Shown in pieces: positions 44,350 through 55,963 of a DNA stretch of 64,000 nucleotides (position 1 is the first letter of the stretch; each line of letters begins with the position of its first letter). The stretch is from Symbiodinium kawagutii. Taxonomy: Eukaryota; Sar; Dinophyceae; Suessiales; Symbiodiniaceae. Under the pieces are notes generated by a model. It saw only the letters and a program-made list of their open reading frames with translations, did no database searches and was not told where the DNA came from. A program made the translations under genes and the position numbers. Location of the stretch: NCBI GenBank assembly GCA_009767595.1, contig VSDK01012573.1, forward strand, positions 236,340 to 300,339, in the 5' to 3' direction.

Positions 44350-46949
44350 TTCTATCTCCTTACAATATCAAATTGTCAAATTGCGCTTTTCGAACAAAGA
44401 CAATGAGCGAAGGACAACTCAGTAACAAGCTTCTGCTCCAGGATGTGCGCACACCTTCTGACTGCTCCATCGGGGGTGGAGTCAGCGATGCGGCCATTGC
44501 AAAGACGGTGGAAGAACTGGTTGCCACGGTGGTGTCTTTGCTGAAAGCCGGTCGTTTCAATCCTCTTCAATCCTTTGAATGTATTTCCAATCCATTTCAA
44601 ATAGAGTTAAACTAAGAGTATTGAATTCTAATGCCTGCCAAGATTTCCATTTGCAAACTTTCAGCTGAACTGGCTGATTTCCGAGTTCCCCTGATTCACC
44701 TTGTGGATTGCCGGGATGGACTTGAGAAAGTCCACAACTAAGGGAGCCAAAGCCAAAGAGGGTGAGGCCGATATACCTGCGGCCATTCTGGAAGCAGTGG
44801 CAGCGCCGGCATTTCCAGAACAACCTCAGGAGGGAGACCTTGAATCTCATGTAGTCTGCTGATGTTGGCATAATCCTTTTTCGCTTTTTGGTACGGTAGA
44901 TGTTTTGCTTAGGGTAATTGAGTGTGATGCTCTTTGATTCTGTCATTGGTTCATGTTGGTTCTTGTGCGTGGTTTGTGGAGCAGGATGTAGCAAATACCA
45001 CGGACGAGAAGCCAGCAGAGGCAACGAAGAATGATTCCAACTGGAGATGTTCAGTGAGATCATGCGCACACTTCCATCTTGGAGTTGGAAATTTCAGGAT
45101 GCTTCTAAAACTATGCCGCCAGATCTCAGAGTTAGAAATTTCCAGGATTTGGTCACTAGATGCTTCTTCTGGTGACTAGTGATCAGTTCCAAAATCAGTT
45201 TTCAGATCTATTTTCATCAAGCAAAAGGCGTAAAAGGCATCGCTTAATCATATGCCACGTGTCTTACGCGTGGCCCATGGCATGGCTTCAGGCTCCATTT
45301 TCCCCACCGGCCGCTGGAGTGGTGTGCTGTCACCACCAGCCCCTATACGAGGCAGTGCCCACGGAGCAGCCGCGTCCTTGGCGCAGAAGAAGTTCGCAGA
45401 AAGATGTTACGCATATTTGTCAAGCAGCTGGTTAAGCCATAGACTTACGGAAATGTGAAGCCAAAGAAGAGGACATGTTAAGCCATAGTTAAGCCATAGA
45501 TGAGTCCCACGGAAGCATGCTGAAAGCCGAGCGAAAACAGCGAAATGGACCAGTTGCCCCAGGGAATGCGCGTCATCGGATGCTTCACTGGCAGGGACTC
45601 CGAGCCTGAGTTCGATGGCGAGGCGCTCCGTCCATGGCGTTGGATCAGCTGCCAGTGACTTGCCACAGGTGCTCAAGAGCTTGGCGCGAGAAATGCCGGA
45701 AACTCAGAGAGAAACTGATGTCTTGAGAGATGTCTTTAGAAAGATGCGATGAACAAGATGAGGTTGATTAGCTAACGTGATTGAGCTAACTGATGTCTTT
45801 GGTAGATTCTGTTGAAAAAAACAGGTTGAAACAAGATCAGGTTGATGATGTTGATCTTTTTGATGATTTTTCAACATAATCATTGTCCTGCAACTTATAC
45901 TGATGATCATAATAAGTTACATATGATCAAACCTCATTTCCTTTGCCGTTGTCCTCCAGGCTGGCCACTGCAGGCAAGCAGGCCTCGGACGAGGCGAGGC
46001 GGCAAATGTGAGGTCGGCCACAAAAAGTGAAGCATAGGAATTGAGACTCGGATGATTGTTCACCTATAGGCTTCGGATCTCTGATGGTTAATTCTCGGGA
46101 TGAAAATGACTAGCAAACTTGGATCTTGGTGTCTGCGCACTTCGCAGTATTTGGCCGATGCGCCGGCGCTTCGGAGCTCTGAGGTGCTGGGTAGGGTGAG
46201 TGGATCACCGAGCTTGGATGGAAGCCAAGTAGGCAAGCTAAAAACTTCAGCAGATCATCCCCTCGGCGTTTCGGGATCATGGATGTTCATGGTACACGGT
46301 ACATTCCCAGATCTATGCAGATTTCCCATGGTCTTTTTCAATGCTGTTGTGAGGCTCCTGCTGCTTCGACCAGGCCAGGGTGCTTCCTTTTCCATCGATA
46401 AGCCACCCACCAAGCGATACAGGCAATCCGCCTATATCCATTCTCCATGACTAGCGCCAGCTGCTCTACCATACCCAGGGGTCCATTGAGCTGATTGTAG
46501 AAAAGGCAACTTCAAGATTTCAGGTGGCTGAGTTGGGACATTCTGAAACCAGTTGGGTGGCAAATGTGGGACAAGAAACAGTCAGCTATCCAGAAACTAA
46601 GCGTAAACAAAACCTTACAGGCAGTGGCCAAACATGAAGCCCTGAAGCCCAAGCGCTGGTTCATTCCAAAAGCTTGTTTTGAAAACCCATCGATCGAAGT
46701 AGTGCGTTTCTTCAGTTTGCGCCAGGCGCTGAAGATCATGGTTCACAATGGTTTCTTAATGATTCGTCATGCTTTCTGAATGCTAGCTAATTGTTGGTGA
46801 AATTATAGCTTAAAGCTGCTATGAGTTCATGATGGTGAAGAAATGGTGGTATTGGCGTCGCAAAATTGACCCATTGCTCAAACTCAAGGGGCTACGAGGT
46901 GGACGCCAGTTTTCAGTTGGGTTAGCTCAACCATTTTAACGGGTAGTTA
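44350..46949. other. Non-coding stretch right of the element
   Basis: No gene is supported. GTTAAGCCATAG occurs in near-tandem at about 45432-45495. GCCACG...CGTGGC at about 45253-45273 is an isolated 6-bp hairpin. Confidence 0.4.
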
Positions 46950-47085
46950 TATAACTCTACTTAAGTGGGGGTTTTTTTCCTCAAGTTATATAAGTGGCTG
47001 AGCTAAAGTTATTTAGTCATAAACCCGATATAAATAGGGTTATAAAACCCTAGATAAGTTATTTATAAACCTACTTACCAGTGAT
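46950..47085. repeat. AT-rich imperfect palindrome
   Basis: GGTAGTTATATAACT with ACTTAAGTGGGGGTTT on the left is loosely inverted by AAACCCTAGATAAGTTATTT and AAACCTACTTACC on the right, around ATAAACCC...AGGGTTAT. It may be a decayed foldback element. Confidence 0.45.
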
Positions 47086-47339
47086 TGGGGGGCGCGCCTC
47101 CAAGCGGTTGTTGACAGCATTATCAGAAAATTGTTACCCACTAAGTAGCCCTTCGCCAAGCATTAACCAGTCATCAACCAACTCGTAACTGCTGGGGGCC
47201 CACATTGTACCTCACTGAACCCCCCCCCACTGCTCCCCATTCACCAAGAATCGCCGTTCGAGGCATTTGGTGGTTCCTGATGCTCCAGGAGTGCCGGCGG
47301 TGGCGCCGCCGCTGGGGGTGGCCTGGCGCATGCTGCGCT

Positions 47340-48140
47340 GCTGTGATGGTGAAATGATGGTCACAAGGCTTCAAAAGGATGGTTGAGTAGGGGTTAAGTG
47401 ATGGATCAATGGTTGCGAAGTGGTGGTTAACTGGTGGACAAATGGTGGTTAAACGATCGTTAAGTGGTGGTTAGATTTTGATTCATGACTATAAATCGTG
47501 GTGATGATTGTGGTTTGATGATAGCTGATGGTGGTTATATTTTGAATGTTGCGTGTGATGGTTGGACGCGGGGCATTTTCTGAAGCGGATATACGACAAT
47601 GATGTTCAAGGATGGTGGGCGTACTGGTCCCTTGCTGGTGGCAAATGTTCGAGTGATGGCTCTGGAAAATGGTGGGATAATTGCGAGTCCAGGATTAGAG
47701 AAATAAGGCTTGATGGCAAATAACCATTCTTAACGATATACGACTGTTGCTGGTTGATAGTGATGATGAAGAAGTATCAATCCATTATGGTCAGTTGACT
47801 GATGTTGATTGATCATCATTCTCTTAAACCAGGGTTAGCCATCATTCAACCAGGCTCAACCGTTCCTTAAACCCCGCTTCAACCGGGCTTAAACCCAGCC
47901 TTACCCTGGTGGGCCGGACACCATTCAGCTTGAGGCCCCGGCTGGTATGCAGCTGGCTCCGGGGTTGATGCGCCCACCGCTTGGGAAGCCCGGAGCAGTC
48001 TGAGATGCTTGAGGTTCCCTGTTCTTGTAGTGAAATGAGGCCAGCTCATGGTGGTTCATAGATGGTTTAATGATGGTCAAATGGTAGTTGAATCATTCGT
48101 CGTGATGAAGATGATGATTGATGGTGATAGTTGAGAGTGG
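47340..48140. repeat. Scattered GATGGTTAA/GGTGGTT words
   Basis: Between 47340-47530 and 48040-48140 the words GATGGT, GGTGGTTAA and TGGTGAT recur densely. The middle (47540-48030) is thinner and contains CCAGGCTCAACC/AACCGGGCTTAAACC words. There is no gene. Confidence 0.55.
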
Positions 48141-48459
48141 TTCATGAATCATTGAGCTCACAATTGCCTCCTGAACTTTTACCACTGGAGAAGCTACGCG
48201 AGAATAGCCGGTGCACCCTGGAAAGCTCGGGTTATTCCCCCGTGCGTGAGGGCCGGGCACTCCCACTTTCAAATCAGTTGGCCATGTTGGTGCCAATAAT
48301 CGAATAGAACGCCATAGAACGCCCAAATGATTTACATATGTGATTTCTTTTCAACGTTTGAGTGTTCTATTGCATGTGATATTATCAACATAGATATCAA
48401 ATCGCTGTTTCGAAGACAAATATTGCATATGTTCTATTTCAATAAAGATATCTAACTAT

Positions 48460-48552
48460 GGGTCAAAACCCTGTACCCCTGCTGGTTCCCTGTCATTAAC
48501 CATTGTTTTCCTTATTATTGGTTGGTTAATATTGACCCGTAGCCATCTATGT
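48460..48552 (-). repeat. Dispersed repeat C, minus-orientation copy
   Basis: Its reverse complement runs from AGATGGCTACGGGTCAATAT through AAGGAAAACAATGG to GGGGTACAGGGTTTTGACCC and matches 24775-24893. Confidence 0.65.
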
Positions 48553-49919
48553 GTTCCAATCGCCACGCCTCACCGGGAAACCGAGTTCTTACCGCGCGAT
48601 CCCGAGGCCTCCCAAGAACCCTCCTCCCGGTGCCGCCAGAGTGTCCAGCAGAGATCGCCTGCTGACGATCAAAAATCATGGTGGATAAAACTTGTCACTG
48701 CAACCATTGTTCTGTATGACTGGGGTGGCCTGCTGAACATGGTTGGTCAAGGGTTTGCTAATCATTATTATATTCTGTATGATTGGCAATTTGGTGGCCT
48801 ATGGTTGGTAACAAATATGATATTGTTTGTATATGTGAGACTGCCAATTGTTGATTTTCTAGTGGTGACAGCAATGGTCGTCAGTCATTTAGGGATTGAT
48901 GGCAGCACGGCGCTTTTTCGCTAGAATTGGAAGATGATTGACGGAATTTGATAGATGTTGATGGATAGAATTGATGAATCAGCAGAGACTCTATTGGTCT
49001 GCAATTCATCAATAGATTCACTGCCCATTGCTGAATCAATTACTGCCTATTTGATCAATCAATGGTGGATATTGAAGGATCATCAATGATTCGCCTGCAT
49101 CACAAGATATCTATCCATCAACTCATGGTGAATTTCGATTGAATTCTGTTGATGAATTGATTCACTGCTGATGGACCAATACTATTCATCAACGGATGTT
49201 TAGTGCTTCAGCAAAAACTATGAATTCAATAGTGAATCATGCTCTTGCATCACTATCATGCTATTGCTTCAGCAGTGAATTCGAAACAAGAGTAAATCCA
49301 TTCAATTATATGTAGTCTTGATCAACTATAAGTTTTGACTGCCGAATAAAACTGAGTTTTCATTGCTTCACTATGAGTTTTCACTGCTCAACAAAACTTT
49401 GGTAACTGAAGCATTTCGGCTCAACAAACTGCTGATGATGAGTATTCATTGCTGAAATTGGATTCATAGTTTTACTGCTGAGGGGAATGAATTATTGGAA
49501 TTAATAAATTTGAGCGCTAGTATTGGAATTGTGGATGATCAACAAGATTATGAATTACTGCTAAATTTGCATTACTTGTTAAATCAGTACTCGTATGAAT
49601 TTCTGTGAAAATTGTTTTTACTGCTGAAAATATGAATATCATTTTGATAAATGATCTATGAATTACTTTCGGTGAATGCTATGTATCAATTCCAGTATGA
49701 TTATACTAGTTTGACTACTTTTAAAATCAACACTTTTCAGCAGAATAAATTTTATCAGCGATTTATATTGATGATCAAATATCATAATTATATTCCTGAT
49801 CTATGAATTACTGCTGATCAGCACTAGTATTGAATTCTTAGATTTCACTGCTCATCGCGCGCGCCAGGTGGAGTGCGTGTGTACACGGTGGCGCCGGGCA
49901 TGTCCGGAAACTCCAGCGG
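48553..49919. other. AT-rich non-coding stretch with TGAATTACTGCTGA words
   Basis: From about 48950 to 49850 the words ATGAATTACTGCT, TCACTGCTGA and GAATTC recur irregularly. The hydrophobic frame at 48532-48924 has no supporting context. Nothing is called. Confidence 0.45.
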
Positions 49920-50440
49920 AGAATGCTTGGGAAGCTGATGGGTTGGTGAAAGTTCGGTGACGGTTGGGTGATGGGTAAGAGCTGGTTAAATGAAGGGTTA
50001 AATGATGGATGAGTGGTGGTGAAACGGTCGTAAAATGCTGGAAAACTGATGGATGAGTGGCGGTTAAATGGTGGTTAAGAGATGGTTAAAAGGTGGTCGA
50101 GAGGTGGTTAGATGGTGGTTGAGTGATGGTTAAATGTTGGTAAAATGCTGGTTAAATGATGGTTAAATGGTGGTTGAGAGGTGGTTAGATGGTGGCTAAG
50201 TGATGGTTAAAAGGTGGTTAAATGATGGTCAGATGATGGATGAGTGGCGGTTAACTGGTGGTTGAGAGATGGCTAAATGATGGATGAGCGGCGGTTAAAT
50301 GGTGGTTAAGAGATGGTTGAATGATGGATGAGTGGCGGTTAAATGGTGGGTAAGAGATGGTTAAATGATGGATGAGCGGCGGTTAAATGGTGGTTAAGTG
50401 ATGGTTAAATGGTGGTAAAATGCTGGTTAAACGATGGTAA
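49920..50440. repeat. 44-bp degenerate minisatellite
   Basis: The best-preserved part (50230-50410) repeats GATGGATGAGTGGCGGTTAA followed by ATGGTGGTTAAGAGATGG and TTAAAT at about 44 bp. The left part is more decayed. The word family is shared, in the opposite orientation, with 6840-7196. Confidence 0.85.
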
Positions 50441-51251
50441 AACAAAGCTGGCAAAGCAAAACAATCGAGCTGGCGCAGGCATCGTACCCCAGATGATAAA
50501 TGTGCACGTAGTCCAACAATATGTATTTCGGTGCATGGGATCCAGGAATCTGCAGCATGGGGGAAAATTGTTTGAATGGTAGCTCGCCAGCCCCTTCGTG
50601 TCTCCATGCAGCCGTGTCAGTAGGGTTATGCCATTCCTTCAGGGGTGGTCCAACCCGCATGGCTCAGTTGTAACAAAGAATGTGGCGTATGGTTTTGGTT
50701 AAGGGGATGTGTTTTTTATAAATATAAGTTCCAAGGCCCCCACTATCCCAAGGAAAAAACCAAACCCAACAAAGACACACACACACATCATTGGCATTTG
50801 CGTCTAAATTTCCAACAGTTCAAAGTTTTCCAAACTTTTGAAGACTCAGGCTTTATTGAGTTAGATTCCCTTCGAAGAAAAGATTGCCAGCTCATATTAC
50901 GAATGTATGCTGTTCGTTACCATGGTTAGTCAGCAGCCCTACCAATGGCTGGCAAGAATTCACGTGCAATGACAGTTCCCCAGTGCACCTCGAGGCATCG
51001 CGACGCCCGCGTGCAGCAGGCTGATATCGCTTGAAGTCGCTGGTGAGTCATGTGGGAGCCATGCCTTAGTCCCGCAAGAGTGTCATAGCCAGACTGCCTT
51101 TGCCAGGTGCGAGAGTCTACTGCTCGTGCATACACCATCCAAGGCGCCGGGAAAGGATCGCGCTGTACAATCACGGCTCAACCAACGGTTAAACCCTTTT
51201 TTGTCCTGACGCCAGGCAAATACAAAGGCTTCGTGTGGTGGCCCAGCTGGG
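50441..51251. other. Non-coding stretch without a supported gene
   Basis: A short ACACACACAC run lies near 50778. The plus frame at 50645-50929 shows no recognisable motif. Confidence 0.4.
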
Positions 51252-51252
51252 A

Positions 51253-51319
<67 letters not shown>

Positions 51320-51320
51320 T
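51252..51320. repeat. CTTG microsatellite, about 17 units
   Basis: A pure (CTTG)n run. Its translations (LLAC and KQAS repeats) are artefacts. Confidence 0.98.
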
Positions 51321-51510
51321 AGTTTTAAAGTGTTAGGTTTTTGGTTTTTCAAAGTCTTAGGTTGATGTTTTTTGGGTTTAAGGATTTCGGGTTTTATATT
51401 TTATGGATCGGTTTTCGGTTTCGGGTTTTAAGGTTTTAGGTTTATGGTTTTAGGTTTTTAGGTTTGTGGCTTGACGGTTTTAGGCTTATGGTTTTAGGTT
51501 TTTAGGTTGC
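51321..51510. repeat. Degenerate TTTAGG-rich tract
   Basis: GTTTTAGG, GGTTTTAGGTTTATGG, TTTTTAGG and TTTCGGGTTTT recur about every 8-15 bp, always on the plus strand. It resembles a decayed TTTAGGG-type telomere repeat, but exact TTTAGGG units are absent. Confidence 0.6.
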
Positions 51511-51617
51511 TGGGTTCCGAGCTGGGGTTCTTTACTGTAGGGGCATGACTCGACAGGTTCCTCCGGCTTCCTGAGGTGAATGCAAGGGTGTGTGATGAAT
51601 AGGTGGTGCTATGTGCT

Positions 51618-52215
51618 GATGCCAAAAGTGTCGTTCGACGTGCCAAAAGTGTCGTTCGACGTGCCAAAAGTGTCGTTCGACGTGCCAAAGCGGACGTTCG
51701 AGATATAAAAAACTACATTTTGTAGTACTTTGTAGTACTTTCTAGTACTTTGTAGTACTTTGTAGTACCGTGTAGAACCTTGTAGTACTTTGTAGTACCT
51801 GGTAGTACCTTGTAGTACTTTCCCTGGCGGAAACTCGCGGGAGTAAAATATTAAAATAGTAAAGTAGCCGCCGACATGCCAAAAGTGTCGTTCGACGTGC
51901 CAAAAGTGTCGTTCGACGTGCCAAAGCGGACGTTCGAGATATAAAAAACTACATTTTGTAGTACTTTGTAGTACTTTCTAGTACTTTGTAGTACTTTGTA
52001 GTACCGTGTAGAACCTTGTACTACTTTGTAGTACCTTGTAGTATCTTGTAGTACTTTCCCTGGCGGAAACTGACGGGAGGAAAATAGTAAAATAGTAAAA
52101 CTGCAGCCGTCGACGTGCCAAAAGTGAACCGCCGACGTGCCAAAAGTGTCGTTCGACGTGCGAAAGCGGACGTTCGCGATATAAAGGTTTATATTTCGAA
52201 AGTCTCTTTATATTT
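51618..52215. repeat. Composite modular repeat, locus 2 (two full units and a partial)
   Basis: The module CGGACGTTCG with AGATATAAAAAACTA starts near 51690 and 51925 and, altered, near 52165 (about 237-240 bp period). Between them come TTTGTAGTAC runs, CTTTCCCTGGCGGAAACT, TAAAATAG runs and CGACGTGCCAAAAGTGTCG. The order matches locus 1 at 37.8 kb. Confidence 0.9.
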
Positions 52216-52446
52216 CTTGGGTTCGTTTTGGCATGTCGGCGGGCCCAGTCCCCCTTTAAACAACTATATATTCAAAAAACACACACTCCAAGGCTATCCT
52301 ATTGGACACCCAGGTTGTAGTGCCTGATTCGCTATGCGACGGTGGTGTTGCAGCAGATGCAGTGCTGTCTGTGTCCATGCCGCCACCTTTGCCTGGAGCG
52401 ACTTGGCCGTCCACACAAAGTGGTGGCATCCAAGGGTTGCACATGT

Positions 52447-52571
52447 GGGGTTGTCCATCAACGGTGGTACGTACGAGCTAATTATCCAATAATAGCCATT
52501 AGTATCAGGGAACCACCAATCATAGGGATTTATAGATGTTACTAGGGAAACTGCTGTTGATGGACAAGACC
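52447..52571. mobile_element. MITE family B, copy 1
   Basis: GGGGTTGTCCATCAACGGT at the left is inverted as CTGTTGATGGACAAGACC at the right (about 12 bp perfect: TTGTCCATCAAC / GTTGATGGACAA). The interior has AATTATCCAATAATAGCC and AACCACCAATCATAGGG. It is about 125 bp and non-coding. Confidence 0.65.
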
Positions 52572-53094
52572 ATATGCACTTGCGCGAGAAAAAGTAGGTC
52601 AAAATCACTTTGTTGTTCCAACTTCTGGCGACGCACTTTGCACCTTCAAGAAGAATGGAGTCTCTTACCAACTCAATTCGATCAAGGGGGCCCCCCTTAA
52701 GCCAACAACAGCCCTGAATCAGTACCAGTCATCAAACTTGGATAAAATTGGGAATGCCAAAAGGGCAACCTCCAAGAGCGTGTGTGCTGTTCTGAAGCAG
52801 AACTTGGTTCACAAATGTTCACAGCAATGCAACCAAGATATACCAAGATATTCATTTTACAGATTGCTTGCATGATCAGCTGGAGCTGAGCAATATCTCT
52901 CTTTGTCATCATAGTAAATGATGAATGCAGTTGTTGTGATAGAACACATGGAGGCTTCGATAAATCAAGTTGCTCCAAAGACCAGCCACAAAGAGTTTTT
53001 AGTGAAGCGCACCAACCAATGGGCGATCCTATTGCAGGGTGTGTCGGTGCAAAAACTCTATCGCTAATCGTGGCTTGATTCCCCAATTCAAGAT

Positions 53095-53191
53095 GGGTTT
53101 GTCCATGAATGGCAGTTCCCCATGAACCCCAATGATTCGTTCCTCTTTATACACAACCATTTGGGGGGTACCACCATGCATGGACACACCC
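53095..53191. mobile_element. MITE family B, copy 2
   Basis: The left end GGGTTTGTCCATGAATGGCA is inverted as TGCATGGACACACCC at the right, and inner GTTCCCC / GGGGTACC also pair. It is about 97 bp and non-coding. Confidence 0.6.
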
Positions 53192-55943
53192 AGATAGAGA
53201 TTGTTTGACTTTTCGGTCTCTGCGGATCCCAGGTAGGTGGTGCTGCTACGTACTGCTCGGCTGATCAACATGGGCGGCCTGCCCACTTGGTGTTCCAATG
53301 GCCACTTGGCACAGCTTTGGCTATGCAGAGCCCTGGGCAATCTGTGGAAATGGGGTGCCCGAAAAACGTTTCCAAAGCTGCTCTCTTTCAGCATTCTGGA
53401 ACCGTGTGGGTGGGGAGATTTGGCAATTTTGATCAGTGCTGTTGCGGGTTCTCTCAGAACCTGTGACATGGTTTGTGTGGTCTTTTTTTCTTCTTTCTCC
53501 CTGCAAGGATCAAGGTAGGAGTCCCACCAACTGGTGTCCTTACCAGAACCAACTTTAGGAGATGCAAAAGTGGTGGACGAAGAACTTCCATTGCATCCTT
53601 TTGCCGATCAATTCGCAGCAATCAGTGCAGATTCTCGTGAAAAAAAGTGATGGAACTGATTTCCCACCAGGCATCGCAGAATCACAGATGCAGAGTTCGC
53701 TTATTCATCTACGGAGGCGCGGTTCGCGACGTACGAAGCACTGGACCTTGCCATGTCGTCCATGAGAGGCTCCAACCTGGAGATGAAAGATAGGAATTGT
53801 TTGCGCCGTATGCTTTTCACTGACAGAAACGAGTAGGAAAAGCCCGAAATTGTCACTCTGTTCTGTTTGACACTTTGCCAGGGATGCTCATTACTTCCCC
53901 AACTTGAGGCAAAGTATGCCACTCAATGTCGGTAAATGTATCCTGTGGTTTTTCTTTGCAGATTAGCTTTAGGGAATCTTTTCGGTGGAGAGGCTTCAGC
54001 AAGGTGTCACGTGTTTTGTGTCCAATTTGTTTTGACATTCTGGAGACATTGGCAACGACAGCATTGTTTTTATTTTAACTGAATTTAGCAACTAGCCTAA
54101 AGCTTGTGGTACGGATCTGAAAAGTTGTGAAACACCTTTCAATCGCTTGTTTTAAGCGCTTATAGATGGTATAGTGTCCGCTATGTGTAGTAATATCGTC
54201 AAGTCTCACCAACCACCATTCATAACCATCATTTGCCATGAAATAACCAGCATCAAACCACCATTCGCCCAGAATTAGTGACCATAAGCCATAAGCCAGT
54301 GCCGACATGTGCCGACCACCTTTAACCATTCAGCAAGCCTCATTGACGCTGGGCATCCCAGCGAGCATCACTCAGTTCCAGGAGCTTGTCCAGCAATGGC
54401 GTGGCTTAGTGCTTCATGAGGCCAGGACATTAGCCGTAGCCGACCCCTGCTGGTTCATGAGCCCAGGGGCACACTGTCCACATGGAGGATTGTGACGTGT
54501 TCAATGATTTTACAGCAATGAATAAAACATAGTAAAACAATTTTTGAAACAAGACATTTGATGTATTCTAACTTTACCTAATTGTTCTAGGGAGGAGAAT
54601 CTGCAGTGGTTTAAACTCTTATCAGAATCGATGTTTGATTTGATTTTTGAAACAAACCACAAGTGGGAGAAGTATTCTTTTAGGGGGTGAACAAATCTTT
54701 GAATGTTCTCCACAAAACGGATGGTGTCATCATCCATGTCCAACTTTTTGGGGTAGGTATGTGTCAGGACATCGTGGGGCCAGGGCCCACCAAAAGGAAC
54801 ACAGTTGTTCTTGGATATGGTTATAATACCTGTCTGTGTGATTACTTCTTGCAATTTGTAGAAGCTTCTAATACCTTGGTTATTTTGATCAACATCTCGG
54901 TTGATCATTTTGTAAAGGAAAACCATGCTAGACATAACTATGACACAAGTCATCTTGGGAGGAATTTGCATAGTTTGCACCCCAGGTTGTTATCATTGCC
55001 CAATGGTTAAGTGGCAGCCTCAGAATGATTAAGGGGATATTTTCTCATTACAGATGTTACAACATGGTAGGTTAGGCCCGAAGCATTTCTAGGACAATAT
55101 GGTCTTTATATGTCTTAATGCGCATCCCGGCAAACATTAAGGTTGTACTACAGGGTGGGTTTCATCTTTCAAATTTCATTGTTTAGAGATGAACATAGTG
55201 CATCGTGGTTGCTGTTCATGACAGCCATTCTGGAGACAGATTTGGATGCCCCTCTACGATTTGGTACGTCATGAGCCCGCCTAATTACACTGGGATGTTT
55301 TGAAAGTGATAGCTTCAGCACTCCGAAACGACTCTGACACTGATCCTTTTGTAAGCTATGAGCTTGTGGGCAGTCAACAGGCTATGGAATTCATACATCT
55401 TGACATCATCCCATCACAATCCACACTGGATGAACAAAAATGGATGGTTGGAGTTGAAGTCATTTTTGGGAAGCGCATCTGCGAGGCCTTTCACGGTCTT
55501 GGCTTCGGGTCTTCACTTTGGCGAAACAGCTCCTCGGTGGAGTTTCACAGTTCGCTGGGAGAGTGACAAAACGCTGTGTGAGGGGTGAAGTGTTGATTTC
55601 GAGCGTGTTCAGCAAAGACCAACAGGACCACACAATATGCACCATAGCAATCTGTTGCATTTACCTTTCTTTTTGTAACGGTAACTTGTTTTGTAACGGT
55701 AACTTGAAGAGCTATGCCGCAGCATTGTGGACATTGGGCAGAAGTTGTCATTCTGATCGCAGGCTTGCAATCTGAAGCATTGGGTCATGTGGATTATGAT
55801 TTGCTTCCAGTTGAGTTGAATTCTCCCAAACAAGCCATTGAATCTACCATCATCTACCCTCGAGTGGCGAAGCCAGGATATGATGCGGACGGCCAGCGTC
55901 TCGACATCATCAAGCAACTAGAGGCGGGGACAGCTGTTCGGAA
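53192..55943. other. Non-coding stretch without a supported gene
   Basis: Only short overlapping frames occur. TTTTTGTAACGGTAACTTG at about 55670-55705 contains a tandem pair of GTAACGGTAACTTG words. Confidence 0.4.
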
Positions 55944-55963
55944 CGAGTGGTTCGAACCACTCG
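55944..55963. repeat. 20-bp perfect palindrome
   Basis: CGAGTGGTTCGAACCACTCG is its own reverse complement with no spacer. No neighbouring copies were seen. Confidence 0.9.

Noticed and set aside
39595-44356. Target-site duplication of the 4.75-kb element
   Set aside because: The flanks ACTCCTT and TTCTATC share only TT next to the ends; too short to call.
48532-48924. 130-codon hydrophobic plus frame (possible membrane protein)
   Set aside because: Hydrophobicity comes from T-rich TGGTTGG-like DNA; no family resemblance, no conserved context.
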